64,000 nucleotides of DNA from Paralvinella palmiformis (Eukaryota > Annelida > Polychaeta > Terebellida > Alvinellidae), in assembly GCA_025642065.1 (NCBI GenBank), contig JAODUP010001484.1, positions 1-64,000 of the forward strand. Direction: 5' to 3'. Shown here one piece after another: positions 43,861 through 56,403 of the stretch; the stretch's first letter is position 1, and every line of letters begins with the position of its first letter. The translations under genes were made by a program, and so were the position numbers. The notes beneath the pieces were generated by a model. That model searched no databases. It had not been told where the DNA came from and saw nothing but the letters and a program-made list of their open reading frames with translations.

Positions 43861-45375
43861 TATCCTTCGTCTAGTGCTATATGCATATATTTCCAATGAT
43901 TGCGTTCCTACGTACGAACCAGATCATATAATTCGGGTATATGTTCCGTCTGCAGCTGTAAGATCATTTATACAAGATAATTGAACTCCTAAGAATTGGT
44001 CATACTTCGCTCCTTCCAATATTCTGCTGCTGACCTTCATTTCTTGTATGAGATGAAGCGCTTCTTTTTGATCTTGTTGAAAAAGATACACTGCTTCCAA
44101 TCCATCATTGTTTTTTGGCTCCGTAGACTAACATTTTGTAGATGGGCATTTGGTGCGGATGCAATGGAACTTTGCTTAGCCATTTCTTTCAACCCAGTCC
44201 TCCTTAATGTTTTCCCTTAATTTCGAGCTGAGTTTCCTAATAGTATTCAATCTGGTAGACGAATTATTCAACATTAAAAACGACCATTTTGCGAAACAAT
44301 AATATGAGTTTAAAGCAGTTTCTTGACATTTGATCTCAAAACTGAATATTACATTGGATTCTCCATGAATGAAAACCTATAAAAGCACACTTCATTAAAG
44401 GTTCTATCTTGTTTGCATTTGAGTCGGACGGTGGCGGCCATCTTGGATGTCTCAATTTTGAAGCCATATCGGTCATTTTTTATCTGAGCTTACATCAGAT
44501 TGGAGTCAGCATCCATCTATTTATAAATAATAATTGATTTGTTGTTGTTGCAATGCTAAAAGTAATAGAAACGTTGCTGAATATGTTTTTTTTCCAATAG
44601 AAAGTCTTATCTATTTAAATAAAAATAAATAAAATAAGTCATTGTTGTATTTGTAATTGCAGTAGCAAGCTTCAGTGCAAACATTATTCGAGTGATCTGA
44701 ATTATATTAAAGTCAGGGTTGTAAATATAGAAACAATATAAATAATTGGAACGTATAGGGGATGCATATTTCATGATCAATGTCAATGTAATTACCTTAA
44801 AAGAATGTAGAACTATTTTAGTGGCAAACAGTTTTCTTTCTGAATCACGAAAAATATAATAATGGCAGAATATTGATTGAAACAGTCTAGAATAAATCAT
44901 GGATGTATCCTAATGAAAGGGATGGAATAAAAGGTGACTACATATCAAACAGGCTATTTAAATTTATTTAAAATATTTATTTAAAGTAATGTGAAATGCG
45001 TCAAATGTTTTTGTAGGCAAAAATAAATATGATGCGTTATCAGTATATGTTCTAATGAAATAAACAATTGAAATAAAATCTTCATATTCTATAAATGTAA
45101 ATATATTAGGATTTGTTTCATACAGAACAGTCTAATGACTTTATTTGTCGAGCTTATGCTCTATTTTCTGCAATCAAAATATATATCGTTGAAATGAAAT
45201 GCACAAACGCAGTAAAGATTTGATTAAATTTGTCAATGAAAAGAATATTTTTCATACAAATGGTATATCAGGATCACGCAGTATCGAACAATGTTACGAT
45301 TACTTACTATAAGTCATAATGGAACAAAGTGAAATGGCATTTGCTAAATCATATCTATGCTGAACATGTATACAA

Positions 45376-45378
<3 letters not shown>
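43861..45378. other. No gene recognised
   Basis: The part up to about 44220 may still belong to the relic upstream. The rest is AT-rich without motifs. Confidence 0.45.

Positions 45379-45448
<70 letters not shown>
45379..45448. repeat. (TA)n microsatellite
   Basis: Near-perfect TA run, directly 5' of repeat R1. Confidence 0.97.
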
Positions 45449-45452
<4 letters not shown>

Positions 45453-45880
45453 CATTAATCTAAAAATAAAATGCTCCATGCCTGCATATATTGATAGATG
45501 TGTGCGTATACCTAAGCATGTGCCTGGTCTACTCATCAACCTGTGGGAACTAGCTAATTCGCTTTTCGTACGCCACAAATATGTCACACCCACAGGAAAG
45601 CGGATACATGCAGGCTACGTACAAAAAGCGGAAGAACGTAAAAACATGCCATTTGATACCACAGCTCGCAGTAACCAACACGTGCGTGTGGTTCAGTGGT
45701 GACTTGCTACATACATATCATAAACTATTTTGACACCACAGTTTACATTCAACAGTACTTTTCTGTGGTTCAAAAAGAAACCTGTATCTATAACATTTTG
45801 ACACCTCAGATGCTGACCTCAGCTTTATTTTGGGTTTGAATAACTGAATAAAACTTACCTATATGAACCATGTATCAATA
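45449..45880 (+). repeat. Dispersed repeat R1 with a 74-codon open frame
   Basis: Matches 6960-7380. Here the frame from 45478 is open for 74 codons: MPAYIDRCVRIPKHVPGLLI, RHKYVTPTGKRIHAGYVQKA, EERKNMPFDTTARSNQHVRV, VQW-stop. The 7.0 kb copy keeps most of these residues but lacks about 17 bp, shifting its frame. I do not recognise the protein; it may be a chance frame in a non-coding repeat. Confidence 0.75.
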
Positions 45881-46206
45881 CACGTCAGACTAATCTGGCG
45901 TCGAAGTTCTTCTCTAACCTAAGTGAAAATTTAAGCCTTTTATATACCCTCAGCGTGTTAACAAAATTTACAGTTTGTTCATAACAAAGAGAATGTACAC
46001 TAACTCAGTATGGACTCACTGAGGTGATTTTAGTAAAATAAAAACAAAGTATCAATACTGCACAATGGATTATTACTGGACTAGAACGAAATATCGTCTC
46101 AAACCTCTGTAAATACTATGATTTACTCGAACCTAACAGCTAATCCTCATATCATACTCATTGTTTAGTAATTGAAGATTCAGTGTCTATCACTTTCTGC
46201 CTCGAT
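45881..46206. other. No gene recognised
   Basis: Spacer between repeats R1 and R2. Confidence 0.5.
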
Positions 46207-46450
46207 TTCTGAAATATCTGTCCTCTTAGATGAAGATCACAATTTAACAAATTAAAGTTTTTGGTATGTCATAAAATAGTAAGATATTTCTTTGGATAGG
46301 GGACATCAGTTGCTCCCTCATACATATTAACTAACTGTATAGTTCTGTGTTTTGGGCAAGTTTAATATGTTTCTATGTAACCTATACATATACAACGGGT
46401 TCGGCTGTTTACCTGATTTAGAAAACATATACTGGCCTTTACAATGTATA
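46207..46450 (+). repeat. Dispersed repeat R2, copy 2
   Basis: Same orientation as 31229-31465. No minisatellite precedes it. Confidence 0.85.
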
Positions 46451-47872
46451 TGTATTTACTAAGTGCGTTCGTGTGTGGTTATTAAAAACTTAGAACAGCA
46501 ATAAATTATTAATTACATACAGTCGTAACAGACTGCATAATTGATGAACAGCGAATAATAATAATTCACCTTTTAGTGTAATTTAGTGTAATTCTTTAGT
46601 TAGTTGCTCGTTGCTGGCCTCTCATATTTTTATTAGTTGGTCTTGTTGTTTTGTTGAAGTGTTTCATTGTCATCACTCACGCTAACTATTTATATAAACA
46701 AAGTAGCACCAATCGTGTTTTTAGTTTAGCAAACATGTATTAGGACATATATATAATATTAGTGACTTTTACCTTTGTGTATTCCCAGCCTCATTCACTA
46801 ATGCGTTAATGTTTACATCCCTATGTTTAAATATCCATGGGTATTATAAATACTGTCCATAACCATTGCGTTCTAACAAGGTGCCATAATTTCCTGGACG
46901 AAGAAAAAACCTTTACTTATGTAACAAATACATTTTTGAATGATAATCGCCGAACTGTCGAATTTTCTTTTGGCTTCTTTAGTTGGCTTTACAACTCCCC
47001 TTCTCGATGATGAATATTGGCTAAATATGTCACATATTGACTGATCGATGTCATATTTTGGGAATCGCCACTTAGCAGATTTTGGAGACTTACCAATTCA
47101 AGGACTGACATAATTAAATAGTCAATCATTCAAAGTAGCTTTCCTAACTCACAATTGTGACATCATCTAAAGACTGAAAAGCTTCTGTAATGCTTAAGCG
47201 ATTGGGAAAAACTTATTTATGTTCTGTACATTTCATTATACCAACAAACAGCAATAAGACATTATTCAACCAGATTGGAAAGGAACAATAGAAAGTTCGA
47301 TGATTCATGATTAATAAATGAATGATTGAAAACAACGTCTACTCCCTTATAACTGGTTCTCGTTGCCACTGAATATTCACTTTGCCGAGTTGATTGTGGA
47401 TATTCACATAAAAGGATAACATGCAAATGAACATTTGGTTATGGTTTGAGATTGATAGAAATTTCATATATAAAAGACGCATCAATTTACTGCAAGGACG
47501 TAGCCTACGAGCATCCGCTTTTCCAGCATTTGTATTTACATGAATGTAGGAATATGTTTCAAGATTGATTACTGCATGAGCGCTGAACGTTAGAGAAACA
47601 TGACAGAACAGTTTATTTCAGGGGTAATGCTGCACCTGGAGAAATATAGTATGGAGTTTTGTATAACTGAACAATGCCCTACAGTTTGACCAATTTATAA
47701 CTTGCATGAGTTGACAAATTGATATAATATGACTAGCTTAATTATTAGTGTATAGCAAAAGGACATATAATATACAGAGAAATATATATGGTACATACAT
47801 TTATAGATAGATACATACATACACTCGTGCATACATAAATACCTACTTGTTAACATACATGTCTAAGAATTA

Positions 47873-47873
<1 letters not shown>
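46451..47873. other. No gene recognised
   Basis: AT-rich. Confidence 0.5.

Positions 47874-47919
<46 letters not shown>
47874..47919. repeat. (TA)n microsatellite
   Basis: TA run, followed at once by an R1 fragment. Confidence 0.97.
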
Positions 47920-47922
<3 letters not shown>

Positions 47923-47999
47923 ATGTTTAGATATGTTGATGCTATCTGCCTGTTGCCTCTATATGTATCCAAAACACACACACACATACACACACACAT
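47920..47999 (-). repeat. R1 terminal fragment with CA run
   Basis: AAGGATGTTTAGATATGTTG and the following TGCCTGTTGCCTCT stretch match 1027-1082 of the left arm, then run into CA repeats as there. Confidence 0.75.
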
Positions 48000-49147
48000 A
48001 TATATAATCCCTATTTTAATCATTAACAACCCATACATACAACCCACCCACACTCATTCTCTCTCCTCATCTAACTATCTCTTATGTTAGACAATCTGTC
48101 TCTTGGTGTATCTGTCTCCTATGTCTAATGTTCCATTATATATTCCCAGGGAGCTATTAGATGTATTACTCGTACCCAATCGTTCAAATAGTTTTGTTGA
48201 TAATACGTCTGAGCTTAGAATATCTCTAGCTTTTAGCGTATGTATAGTTGAATATCTTCAAAAGAAAATATGGCATGCTGTTATTTAAAAGATTGATCAA
48301 AGCAATTCTTTGCTGGCAAATACCTTTTGTGATTGCTTCTATTAGCAATGAATTAAAGAGGCTGTATTAGTCACTCTAGTGTCTATACCTTGCGAGCAAT
48401 ACATAAAACACACATCTGTGTTGGTAAGAACAGTATAATGTATAGCAGAATGTACAAGTATATTTGCAGAGCGTAGTGAAGGTAAAAACTATTACAAAAG
48501 CACACACACATGTTGACGACATCAGTACAACACTCTATCCACGGAACTTGTCAAATGCGAATGGACAAAGCCGAATGATAATGATGATACCTTGCATGGT
48601 ATCCGATTGCTGCTTGGGATTTGAATGTCCTGGTACGTGAAATTAGCATATCCACATATTTTCTTTTCTTTAGCTCTTGACAAATCACAGTTTTGATAAA
48701 CCTACAATGTAAAACTACTAAAATTATATTATCTACAGTTTAAGTAAGGGATTATATATTTTTGATAAGGCGAATTGTTTTTAATAATTGCTTTGATCGA
48801 TCGCTGGTAGATAATCTATTTTAAGTCAAGTAAAGGAGAAAAATGCATTTTCAGTTAACATTGAGGTAAATAAGAATTACTAAGATGTGATAATGACATG
48901 ATTAGGATGTCCTTCTTGTGTACCTTGGGTACTTTTATGATATGTTTAAACTTGCAGCAAGCAAAATGCATTTTATGGAGTTCTTAAAATCCAATTATTT
49001 AAATTGAATTAATTATATTATGTATAAAAGGTATATCTATATATAGAATGTATGTGCTTCATGTGAGCCAGAATATGCTTTAATTCAATTTTTAGTGTAA
49101 AGCACATTAGAGTAACTCATATTTAACCAATGTATAAAGTAGTGTTA
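48000..49147. other. No gene recognised
   Basis: AT-rich. Contains a short CTCTC-rich piece near 48055-48075. Confidence 0.5.
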
Positions 49148-49192
49148 TTATTATTATTATTAATATTATTATTATTATTATTATTATTATTT
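49148..49192. repeat. (ATT)n microsatellite
   Basis: ATT units with one AAT interruption. Confidence 0.97.
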
Positions 49193-49499
49193 ATATAATA
49201 AAACATGTCTCGTGCAAATCAATGTTTAGTACCTCCATTTAGACACTATCCTTAAACAGAAAGAGCCATCTTCTGATGTATTAATGAAGACAACAATTAT
49301 AAAAAATAATAAACTAAGTGACTTGTGATAGCTCCATTGTCTTTTGTTCATTTTGTTCATTCATGTAGCCGAGGGATGAGTAATTATAACTGATCACACA
49401 AAGATCGACATATTTAATCGATTCAAACTCTAACCTGGGAGATTGCACGACAATTATCTACTCTCTACTGAAGGAGACAGTGTTTTATATTAGAAGAGT
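49193..49499. other. No gene recognised
   Basis: AT-rich spacer. Confidence 0.5.
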
Positions 49500-49524
49500 T
49501 AATAATAATAATAATAATAATATA
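49500..49524. repeat. (AAT)n tail of LINE-A
   Basis: Short triplet array at the 3' terminus of LINE-A, as expected of elements that end in microsatellites and lack poly(A). Confidence 0.9.
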
Positions 49525-49532
49525 TCTAATAA

Positions 49533-49567
49533 AGCGCCCTTACTAGCAGGAGCCATTCAAAGGCGCT
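49533..49567 (-). other. LINE-A 3' stem-loop
   Basis: On the minus strand AGCGCCTTT... is followed by ...AAGGGCGCT after about 18 bases; the two can pair with one mismatch. It lies just before the terminal AAT/ATT repeats. CR1/L2-like elements often have such short 3' structures recognised by their RT; its role here is inference. Confidence 0.6.
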
Positions 49568-49642
49568 GTACAAATAATATGTAATTTAATAATACCCCAA
49601 ATAATGTCTGTAAAAACCCTGTAATCATTTAAAAGATAATAA

Positions 49643-50224
49643 TTATTTATCTGTGAAAGCGACCTTAAATAGGTGTGTTTTTAGAAGAGACTTAAAATTT
49701 CCAAGACACGACTCATTTCTAATATTTGCCGGCAACTTATTCCACAAAGTGGGGGCTGCAACACTAAACGCACAGTCACCATATGACTTGAGCCGAGACA
49801 CTGGCACCTGCAATAGTATCTGACTGGATGACCTGAGTTTTCGGGATGACTTTCTAATGCAAACCAGTTCACACAGGTATTCTAGCGCCATAGCATTAAT
49901 AGATTTATACGTTATTAACAGAATCTTAAACTGGATACGCTGTCTAACAGGTAGCCAATGTAGTTTTTGAAGAATTGGGGTGATATGATGATATTTTCTA
50001 GTATTTGTTACAATGCGAGCTGCACTATTCTGAATTCGCTGAAGGCGATTAATGTTATAATCAGATATGCCATATAACAGGGAGTTACAATAGTCTATAC
50101 GAGATGTAACAAAGGCATGAACTACAGTTACAAGAGATTCTTGTGTCAAGAATGCTTTTAAACAGTGGATGTTCTTAAGATTGTAGTAGGCAGCTCGGCA
50201 TACTGATGTGACATGTTCATGCAT
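49643..50224 (-). pseudogene. LINE-A A1 C-terminal ORF
   Basis: 193 codons open: SVCRAAYYNLKNIHCLKAFL, FVTSRIDYCNSLLYGISDYN, INRLQRIQNSAARIVTNTRK, LQKLHWLPVRQRIQFKILLI, FSVAAPTLWNKLPANIRNES, SLLKTHLFKVAF. This matches the conserved post-RT region of CR1/L2-type LINEs (SR.DYCNSLLYG, LQ..QN.AAR, LHWLPV..RI.FK, P.LWN.LP). It ends close to the 3' UTR and is probably complete at its C-terminus. Confidence 0.88.
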
Positions 50225-50248
50225 GTTAATACATTGGTCAAAAATAAC

Positions 50249-51010
50249 CTATAGATTTTTTACTGACCCATTAGGGGTAATCAAAGATACACCCATCTGT
50301 AATGCTGGTGTCTTTAGGGATTTAACACAATGTGGTGATGCCAAATATAAAATATTTGTTTTATTATCATTTAGTTTTAGAAGATTTTGAGTCATCCATA
50401 GCCGAATATCGGCAATACAATGTTCTAAATTCTTCAAGGAAGAGGAGAAATTTAACTCATTGTCAGGATCCAGTGATATATACAGCTGTGTGTCATCAGC
50501 ATACAAGTGATATTTAATCCCATATCGCTGCGCAATGATCCCAAGAGGACGGGTATACATTGTGAAAACCACAGGACCAAGAACTGAACCCTGTGGTATA
50601 CCAGATAACAAAAACGGAATGTCAGATAAAATACCATGAACAGACACTCTCTGGGAGCGTTGTTCCAGATATGATCTAAACCATTCAAGTAATCTACCTG
50701 ACAGACCAAACATGTCTTTTAACCTAGAGTAAAGTACATTATGGTCAACTCTATCAAATGCAGCAGACAGGGCCAGAAGAACAAGTATTACTGGCTTACC
50801 TTGATTAATTGACATCATAATATCGTTTTTCACTCGAACCAAGGCTGTTTCAGTGCTGTGACCACTTTTAAAGGCAGACTGTAGTGATTCATTAAGGTTA
50901 TTATTGATTAAATATTTGTTTAGATGGAAAGCAACTGCCTTTTCTATAACTTTAGAAAAACATATAAGATTTGAAACAGGTCTGTAATTGCTTCGAATAT
51001 TACAGTCCAT
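50249..51010 (-). pseudogene. LINE-A A1 reverse transcriptase ORF, motif A Asp lost
   Basis: 253 codons open. [113 protein letters not shown]. The order and spacing are those of CR1/L2-type RT. In motif A the usual LLDLSAAFD reads LLALSAAFD (codon GCC): the first catalytic Asp is Ala. YADD is intact. So even this best-preserved frame would not be active. A frameshift separates it from the C-terminal ORF. Confidence 0.88.
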
Positions 51011-52104
51011 AGTGTGTTTTTATTAATGGTTTTACAATGGCAGCTTTCATGGATCTTTGGAAAAACCCAGAGATAATGATTTATTAACTATATTTGTAAT
51101 TTGGTTTATCAGAACATCCAAATAATCCATGTAGGCATAGGGTTAACTGCACAGAAAGCATTAGACGACTTTTTCAGCAACTATCTGATATAAGTTTCTG
51201 TAAAAGGCTCAAATGTATCCATCATGTATACCAATGGCTTACCCTGTGATAAGGTGCTGGACTGGAACCCACTATGTATATTTAATATTTTTGACAGAAG
51301 AAGTTATTAGAATAACGGGCCACATCTTTATCTGAGTTGATATTATTTGGGAAGACAGCATGACTTTTATGTAATACTTTATTCACAATACTGAAAACAG
51401 TCCTTTGATTTCACTTGGATGCTTTGATATTTTTATTATAATATTCAGATTTAGCAGAGGCAAGGGTATTTTTAACAAGAATTTTACCGAACTTGAAAAT
51501 TTCAAAATGAACACACAAACTGGTCCTGATCCACACCCGCTCACAATACCTTTTGTGTCTCTTTGCAGCCTGTATGTTCTTATTATGCCATTGGAAGCAT
51601 TGGTCTGCTTGGCATTTCCTTTGTCCTTAAAGGTGCATGTTGATCTACAATGTCTCTCAATGTATTATCATAGAGATCCACCAGATGATCCAGCAAGAAA
51701 AGCCTCCTTGTCAATTGACTTATATCTTCTATATGAAATAACTTTAGCTAAAACAGATTGTTTCTGTACAAATACATTAATGTCAACAAGGAAATGATCA
51801 GACAGCATGAAAAACACAAACAAACTTTTAATCGAATTGTCATCATCACGGGATATGACAAGATCTAAGATGTGACCATGTCTGTATGTTCTTTATTGGA
51901 CATGCTGCCTTAGACTGGCAGATCTAAGAATGTCAGCCAGTTGTTTGGTATCTGAATTCCTCTGGCAATCCAAATGTATATTGAAATCACCATTTTCTTA
52001 GTGGATGTAATCGGTAGATAAGAGCTACACGAACACTTATCCCCCCAGATATAAAAGTCAGTTTTCAAAAGACATAGCCTGAAAACGCAAATGGGTTTCA
52101 CACT

Positions 52105-52626
52105 TCAAAGAATCACGGAGAAGAATGCCGACTCCCCCACATTTTTGTGAATCCGAGCTGCATGGTGGAATGAATATCCAGCTGGAGTCACATCACCAAC
52201 ACTTTTCTGGTCTGAAACATTACCAGTCAGCCAAGTCTCTGTAATGCCAAGAGCATCAAGATCCATATCCTTAACAACATCAGATATTTCATCAGATTTA
52301 ATACAGATCGACTGACAGTAAATAAGACCAATACTTACATTTTGTACAGCTGTACCATTATATGGTGTTATTGGCACAGTGATCAAATTACTGGCATCAG
52401 ACCCAATCAGCTTTGGATGTTTTCGATTACGTGGACGCATCGCTAAACAAATGGTATTACCACCATAGGGTCGTAATGCAAGCAACTGATCTCTACTATA
52501 ATTCATTATAATTATAGAAATAAAATAAGTGAAAAATAAAAATAAATAAAATAAAACAAAACATACACAAGCAAAAACCGAGTTATTATGGGAAACACTG
52601 GAGCGGGCAATAATATAGGGCATCAA
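52105..52626 (-). pseudogene. LINE-A A1 endonuclease N-terminal ORF
   Basis: 173 codons open. Contains YSRDQLLALRPYGGNTICLA, then NVSIGLIYCQSICIKSDEIS, DLDALGITETWLTGN and TPAGYSFHHAARIHKNVGES. ITETWL carries the catalytic Glu of AP-type LINE endonucleases. The start may lie at the internal Met before NYSRDQ, since the first 40 residues are hydrophobic and unlike other copies. Confidence 0.85.
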
Positions 52627-52640
52627 ATGAGCAGTTAAAA

Positions 52641-53329
52641 AGAAAATACAAGAAATACAAAATAACTAAATATAATCAATTTATATTAATATAAATTAAA
52701 TCTATATTACATAATATGCAAAATACAGAAGTTTCACTGGTGTAACTTATCTAATAGCTGAACTATCCGAGAAATATTCAGGTACCATTACATCGAGAAC
52801 TGGTCTTACTTCCCGCCGCAAACATGAGTTGACATGATATAGATATTGTATGATTTCTTGTCACAATAAGAAACGTACCCGTTTACAGCTGCAGCTACCA
52901 AATACCAACTGCTCATTATCTGTATTGACTTTGGAATTTTACTTTTTGGGTGAATTTAAATATCCTATATGAATCATATATCCATATAAGAAAGTAAAGC
53001 TGTGAGAATATCTTTCAGAACAAACATGGTGTACAGATATTAATAATTTAGATAATTTCAAAGACTTATCTTATCCTATCAACATATAAAAGGTACTTAT
53101 TTTCATTTTCTCTCGGATCGCTTTAGCATGATATAAATCAATATAAATTAACTTCATTGATTTATATTGTATTGGTTCGAGTTTCTTTATGTCTGTAATA
53201 CTATATTGATGTTAGATTAATGGGAAAAATTAAATTGTAACAAGATAAATTAATTAAATAACATACAATTAATCTTAGAATTAATTGTTTTAAATAATCT
53301 TCCAAGAATATTTAGCTTTCTACTAACAT
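52641..53329. other. No gene recognised
   Basis: Very AT-rich. Could include the LINE-A 5' UTR at its low end. Confidence 0.45.
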
Positions 53330-54480
53330 TTATATATATATCATTGCAATGGCCATTGCATTTTAATTTAGCATCAAAATGCAACCCTAATAGTTTTAAA
53401 TAACATTGAAACTTTATATTTGTGTCATTTACACATATTGAGACATTACTGTTTGCTCAATCGAATAATATTAGTTGGAATTTATTCGGATTCACTTTCA
53501 TTATATTATCATTTCATCATAACTTTAGATACCAGATTACCAGAACATCCTATTATATTATCATCAGCATAATTGTATATATCAAATATTTCTGTAAGTT
53601 AGCACAGCATAACATTTTAATTAACATTATATGTAAATGGTTCAAATATTGAATCTTCTGCATCAGCTTTCACAATATACAGCAAATTGCTTTTCATATT
53701 TGATATTTTAAATATTTGTTTTCGTTTTCGAACATAACTTTCTATCAACATACATGAATTAACATCTATGCCGAAAGGTCTTAATTTTGCCATCAATAGT
53801 TTATGTGGGATAGACAGGTTTGTGTGGTAGGCAGATAAGGCACCTTACAGTTCATGTTTACCTAAATATCAAAATAGGTTTTTACAACAAAAACTGAAAA
53901 TGTTTCAACTAACAACAGATTTAAAAACTTTTTACGTACATGGTAGTACACTGATGGGTCTATAATTTGCTAATGTGAAGATGTCACTATTTTTAAACAC
54001 TGGCGTGCTTGTGTATATTTTAGTAGATTAGGAAAAGAACATGTTCGTAAAGACATATTGACTAAAGACTGTATCGGGTTACATAACATATCTGATCCAT
54101 CCTTCTGTAATTTAGCTGGTATCATATCCCTGTTGATTTTCCAATATGTATGCACATAAGTATATACATCCTCAATGGTTACATCAGAGAAGGAAACTAT
54201 TCATTTTTTGTCATGTTTTCTGCGATATATTTAATAAAGATGTCTGAGATATTTGACTCTATTACATCATCAATACTGACTTATTCTGCTAAATTATCGC
54301 ATTCGCCTATTTATTTAATAACATTTACATAGTAACCGTTAAAGATGTTTGCAATATCTACTATATTATCAATAATAGTAGTATTCTACATTATTAATAT
54401 ATCGTTTGACTCTTTATATTTGTTGGAAATTAGAGGCTAACTGTATCCCAGAAATCGTCCCCAATTTCAGTTGAGTTACA
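53330..54480 (-). mobile_element. LINE-F fragment, RT N-terminal half
   Basis: Minus strand: KINRDMIPAKLQKDGSDMLC, NPIQSLVNMSLRTCSFPNLL, KNSDIFTLANYRPISVLPCT across frames, then LSIPHKLLMAKLRPFGIDVN and IESYVRKRKQIFKISNMKSN. This is the D.IPAKLLKDG...PI..L.N.S..T..FP..LK.A..., NYRPISVLP, PH.LL.AKL..YG...SY...R.Q pattern of CR1-type elements related to Jockey. Motif A itself is lost. Heavily degraded. Confidence 0.75.
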
Positions 54481-55380
54481 TATTTCCTTTATATATTCTG
54501 ATAACAAAATTACGGAATATTATTACTGAATTTCGATTTTTAGGAAATTTTTCCACTTTAGTTTACTACAACCCCTATGCCATTTCCCAAAAAAAGGTTT
54601 ATCTAGTGCTGTATATACTGTGTACTATTGGCATCTTTGCAGGGACACTGTTTAGGTGTTTGGCCTGATTATCCAGGATTTAAATGAATGCAGCAGGCAC
54701 GGAACACTCTTAAAGCATTAAAAGTACTCCATCAATAGCAGTGGTATTGGACATATATCGCGTGGTTTTATATAACATATTTAGTTGCAGATAAAATTCA
54801 CCTTAGTTGTATGTGGGAATAGAATTATCTTTCCTAGGTCCAGTTATGTCCAGTTTGTACTATGACATCCAAGATTAACATTAATCTGCTTGTCATAAGT
54901 AAAGTTTAAGAACGTTAATACTACAATAGTTAGAATAGCAGACATTAGCTCAGGTTTGAAAATGTTAACATATAGTTAAATAGTACCGAAGCTATGATGC
55001 GCAGATGTCAGCTTATTGAAAGAATAGCAATAAGCTAACAGTTTTAAAAGTAGTCGCTTCATTACCCCTGCTCGTTATACAAACTGACCTTTGAAGACAG
55101 TGACAATTGGGTTATATGGTTTATATAGTATTACTTTGAAAAAATTGAATAATAGCTATAATTAGGGCTGCTTAGATAATTAATCTAAAATTGTCACAAC
55201 TGCCGTGATCTGACTTTCGTGTTTTACTCCCAAACTCCACAGCTATAAGTGATTCACTTTTTGTTTTTGTTTGGCGGCTTAGGGACTGGCGAGACATTAC
55301 ACTCTGAAGTCCCCTGAAGAAATGTCCAGAGTTTGGATTCACGATTCGAGATTATCTGTGCCTGTGCCTTATAATGCACA
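54481..55380. other. No gene recognised; possible old SINE near 55270-55375
   Basis: TGGATTCACGATTCGAGATT at about 55333 faintly recalls a B box, and the following ATTATCTGT is shared with the SINE at 56404. Too weak to call. Confidence 0.35.
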
Positions 55381-55475
55381 ACTAAGCACACACACACAAA
55401 TACACACACACACACCAGAAACAAAAAGAAGAAACAAACATATAAAATGAACAAACATATAAAAGAGGGAAATAT

Positions 55476-55508
<33 letters not shown>

Positions 55509-55535
55509 GATAGAGAGAGAGCAGGGGGGTGGATG
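55381..55535. repeat. Compound microsatellite: (CA)n, AAAC-rich, (GATA)n, (GA)n
   Basis: CACACA near 55388-55415, ATATAGATAGATAGATAGAT from about 55474, then GAGAGAG and GGGGGG pieces. Confidence 0.93.
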
Positions 55536-56403
55536 GGTAGAGAAAGAGAGCAAAAGAGAGATGTACTGATATTCGTGACGATGTCGGATTTGAAAAGATT
55601 TAACATTTATATTTTTCTAGTGTCATTGAAAAGAAGTCATTAATAAATTAATTAATGGAAATTAATTTGCGTAAAATGAAAATAGTTCCACAGGAGCTGA
55701 ATAATGTATTTCGCTTTTCCTACGTCATCATATTTGAAGTTCTATCTGGATAAGCGCGATAGTTCATATGTAATATAAGCTAGTAAAAGGAAGTCTCTGA
55801 AATATTACTTTATCAGTAGCTTGATATATATTTTATTATTGAACTGAATCAAGTTCTCATCCAATCTAGAGTATCTCGCTGTATTAAAAGCCATTTCATT
55901 TTAATCGAAGCCAATTACACAAATTCTCGGTGTTCTTCTTTTAGCTTTAATTCAGCATTAATTCCACATTTTAGGCGAAGTAAATTCATGCCATAGTTAT
56001 AGAACGTTAAAGTCAAGAAATAAAAAATAAGAAAGACACGTTCCAGGAAGTTTGTGGTTTACAAATCATGGATGACGGATCAATAACTTGCCTGAACCTG
56101 ATAATAAAATCACGTATGCCGTGTTAGCGAACGATAACTAACTGGGAAAATATGCCACCAGGAGGAGTGTTTGTCGTAATCAATGACGTCAAGGAAATAT
56201 ATTCCTCGGCTCTGGAAGGTTCGGAATCTTTTTGTCCGATAAATTCCGACTGTTTCATTAATAGACAGAAGACACTTAGTGGTTGCCAAGAATAGTTTGT
56301 GATGTAAAAACGAGTACGACAAAACAACGTCATTATATATGTGACTCTCCGTTTGCATACTTCCAAAGATTAGCTATAGTACAGTTTCATTACAGAGCCT
56401 TAG
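55536..56403. other. No gene recognised; one weak ORF at 56152-56295
   Basis: ATG at 56152 opens 47 codons on the plus strand, starting MPPGGVFVVINDVKEIYSSA and ending ESFCPINSDCFINR...GCQE-stop, with three Cys. The opposite strand is open here too, so the frame may be chance. No splice sites were assigned. Confidence 0.3.

Larger units (their letters stand above)
49500..52640 (-). mobile_element. LINE-A copy A1 (CR1/L2-like), longest copy
   Basis: Minus strand, with endonuclease start (52626-52105), a degraded endonuclease-linker stretch (about 52100-51010), RT (51010-50249), C-terminal part (50224-49643), a 3' UTR, a 3' stem-loop and a terminal (AAT)n/(ATT)n tail at 49500-49524. About 3.1 kb, a plausible size for a CR1/L2-type ORF2 unit; no separate ORF1 is seen. 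Other copies of this family lie at 1-834, 4176-4345, 13385-15875, 18295-20085, 39700-40030 and 61620-61690. Confidence 0.9.

Noticed and set aside
51405..51797. 130-codon plus-strand frame inside LINE-A
   Set aside because: It is antisense to the degraded linker region of LINE-A and has no motif.
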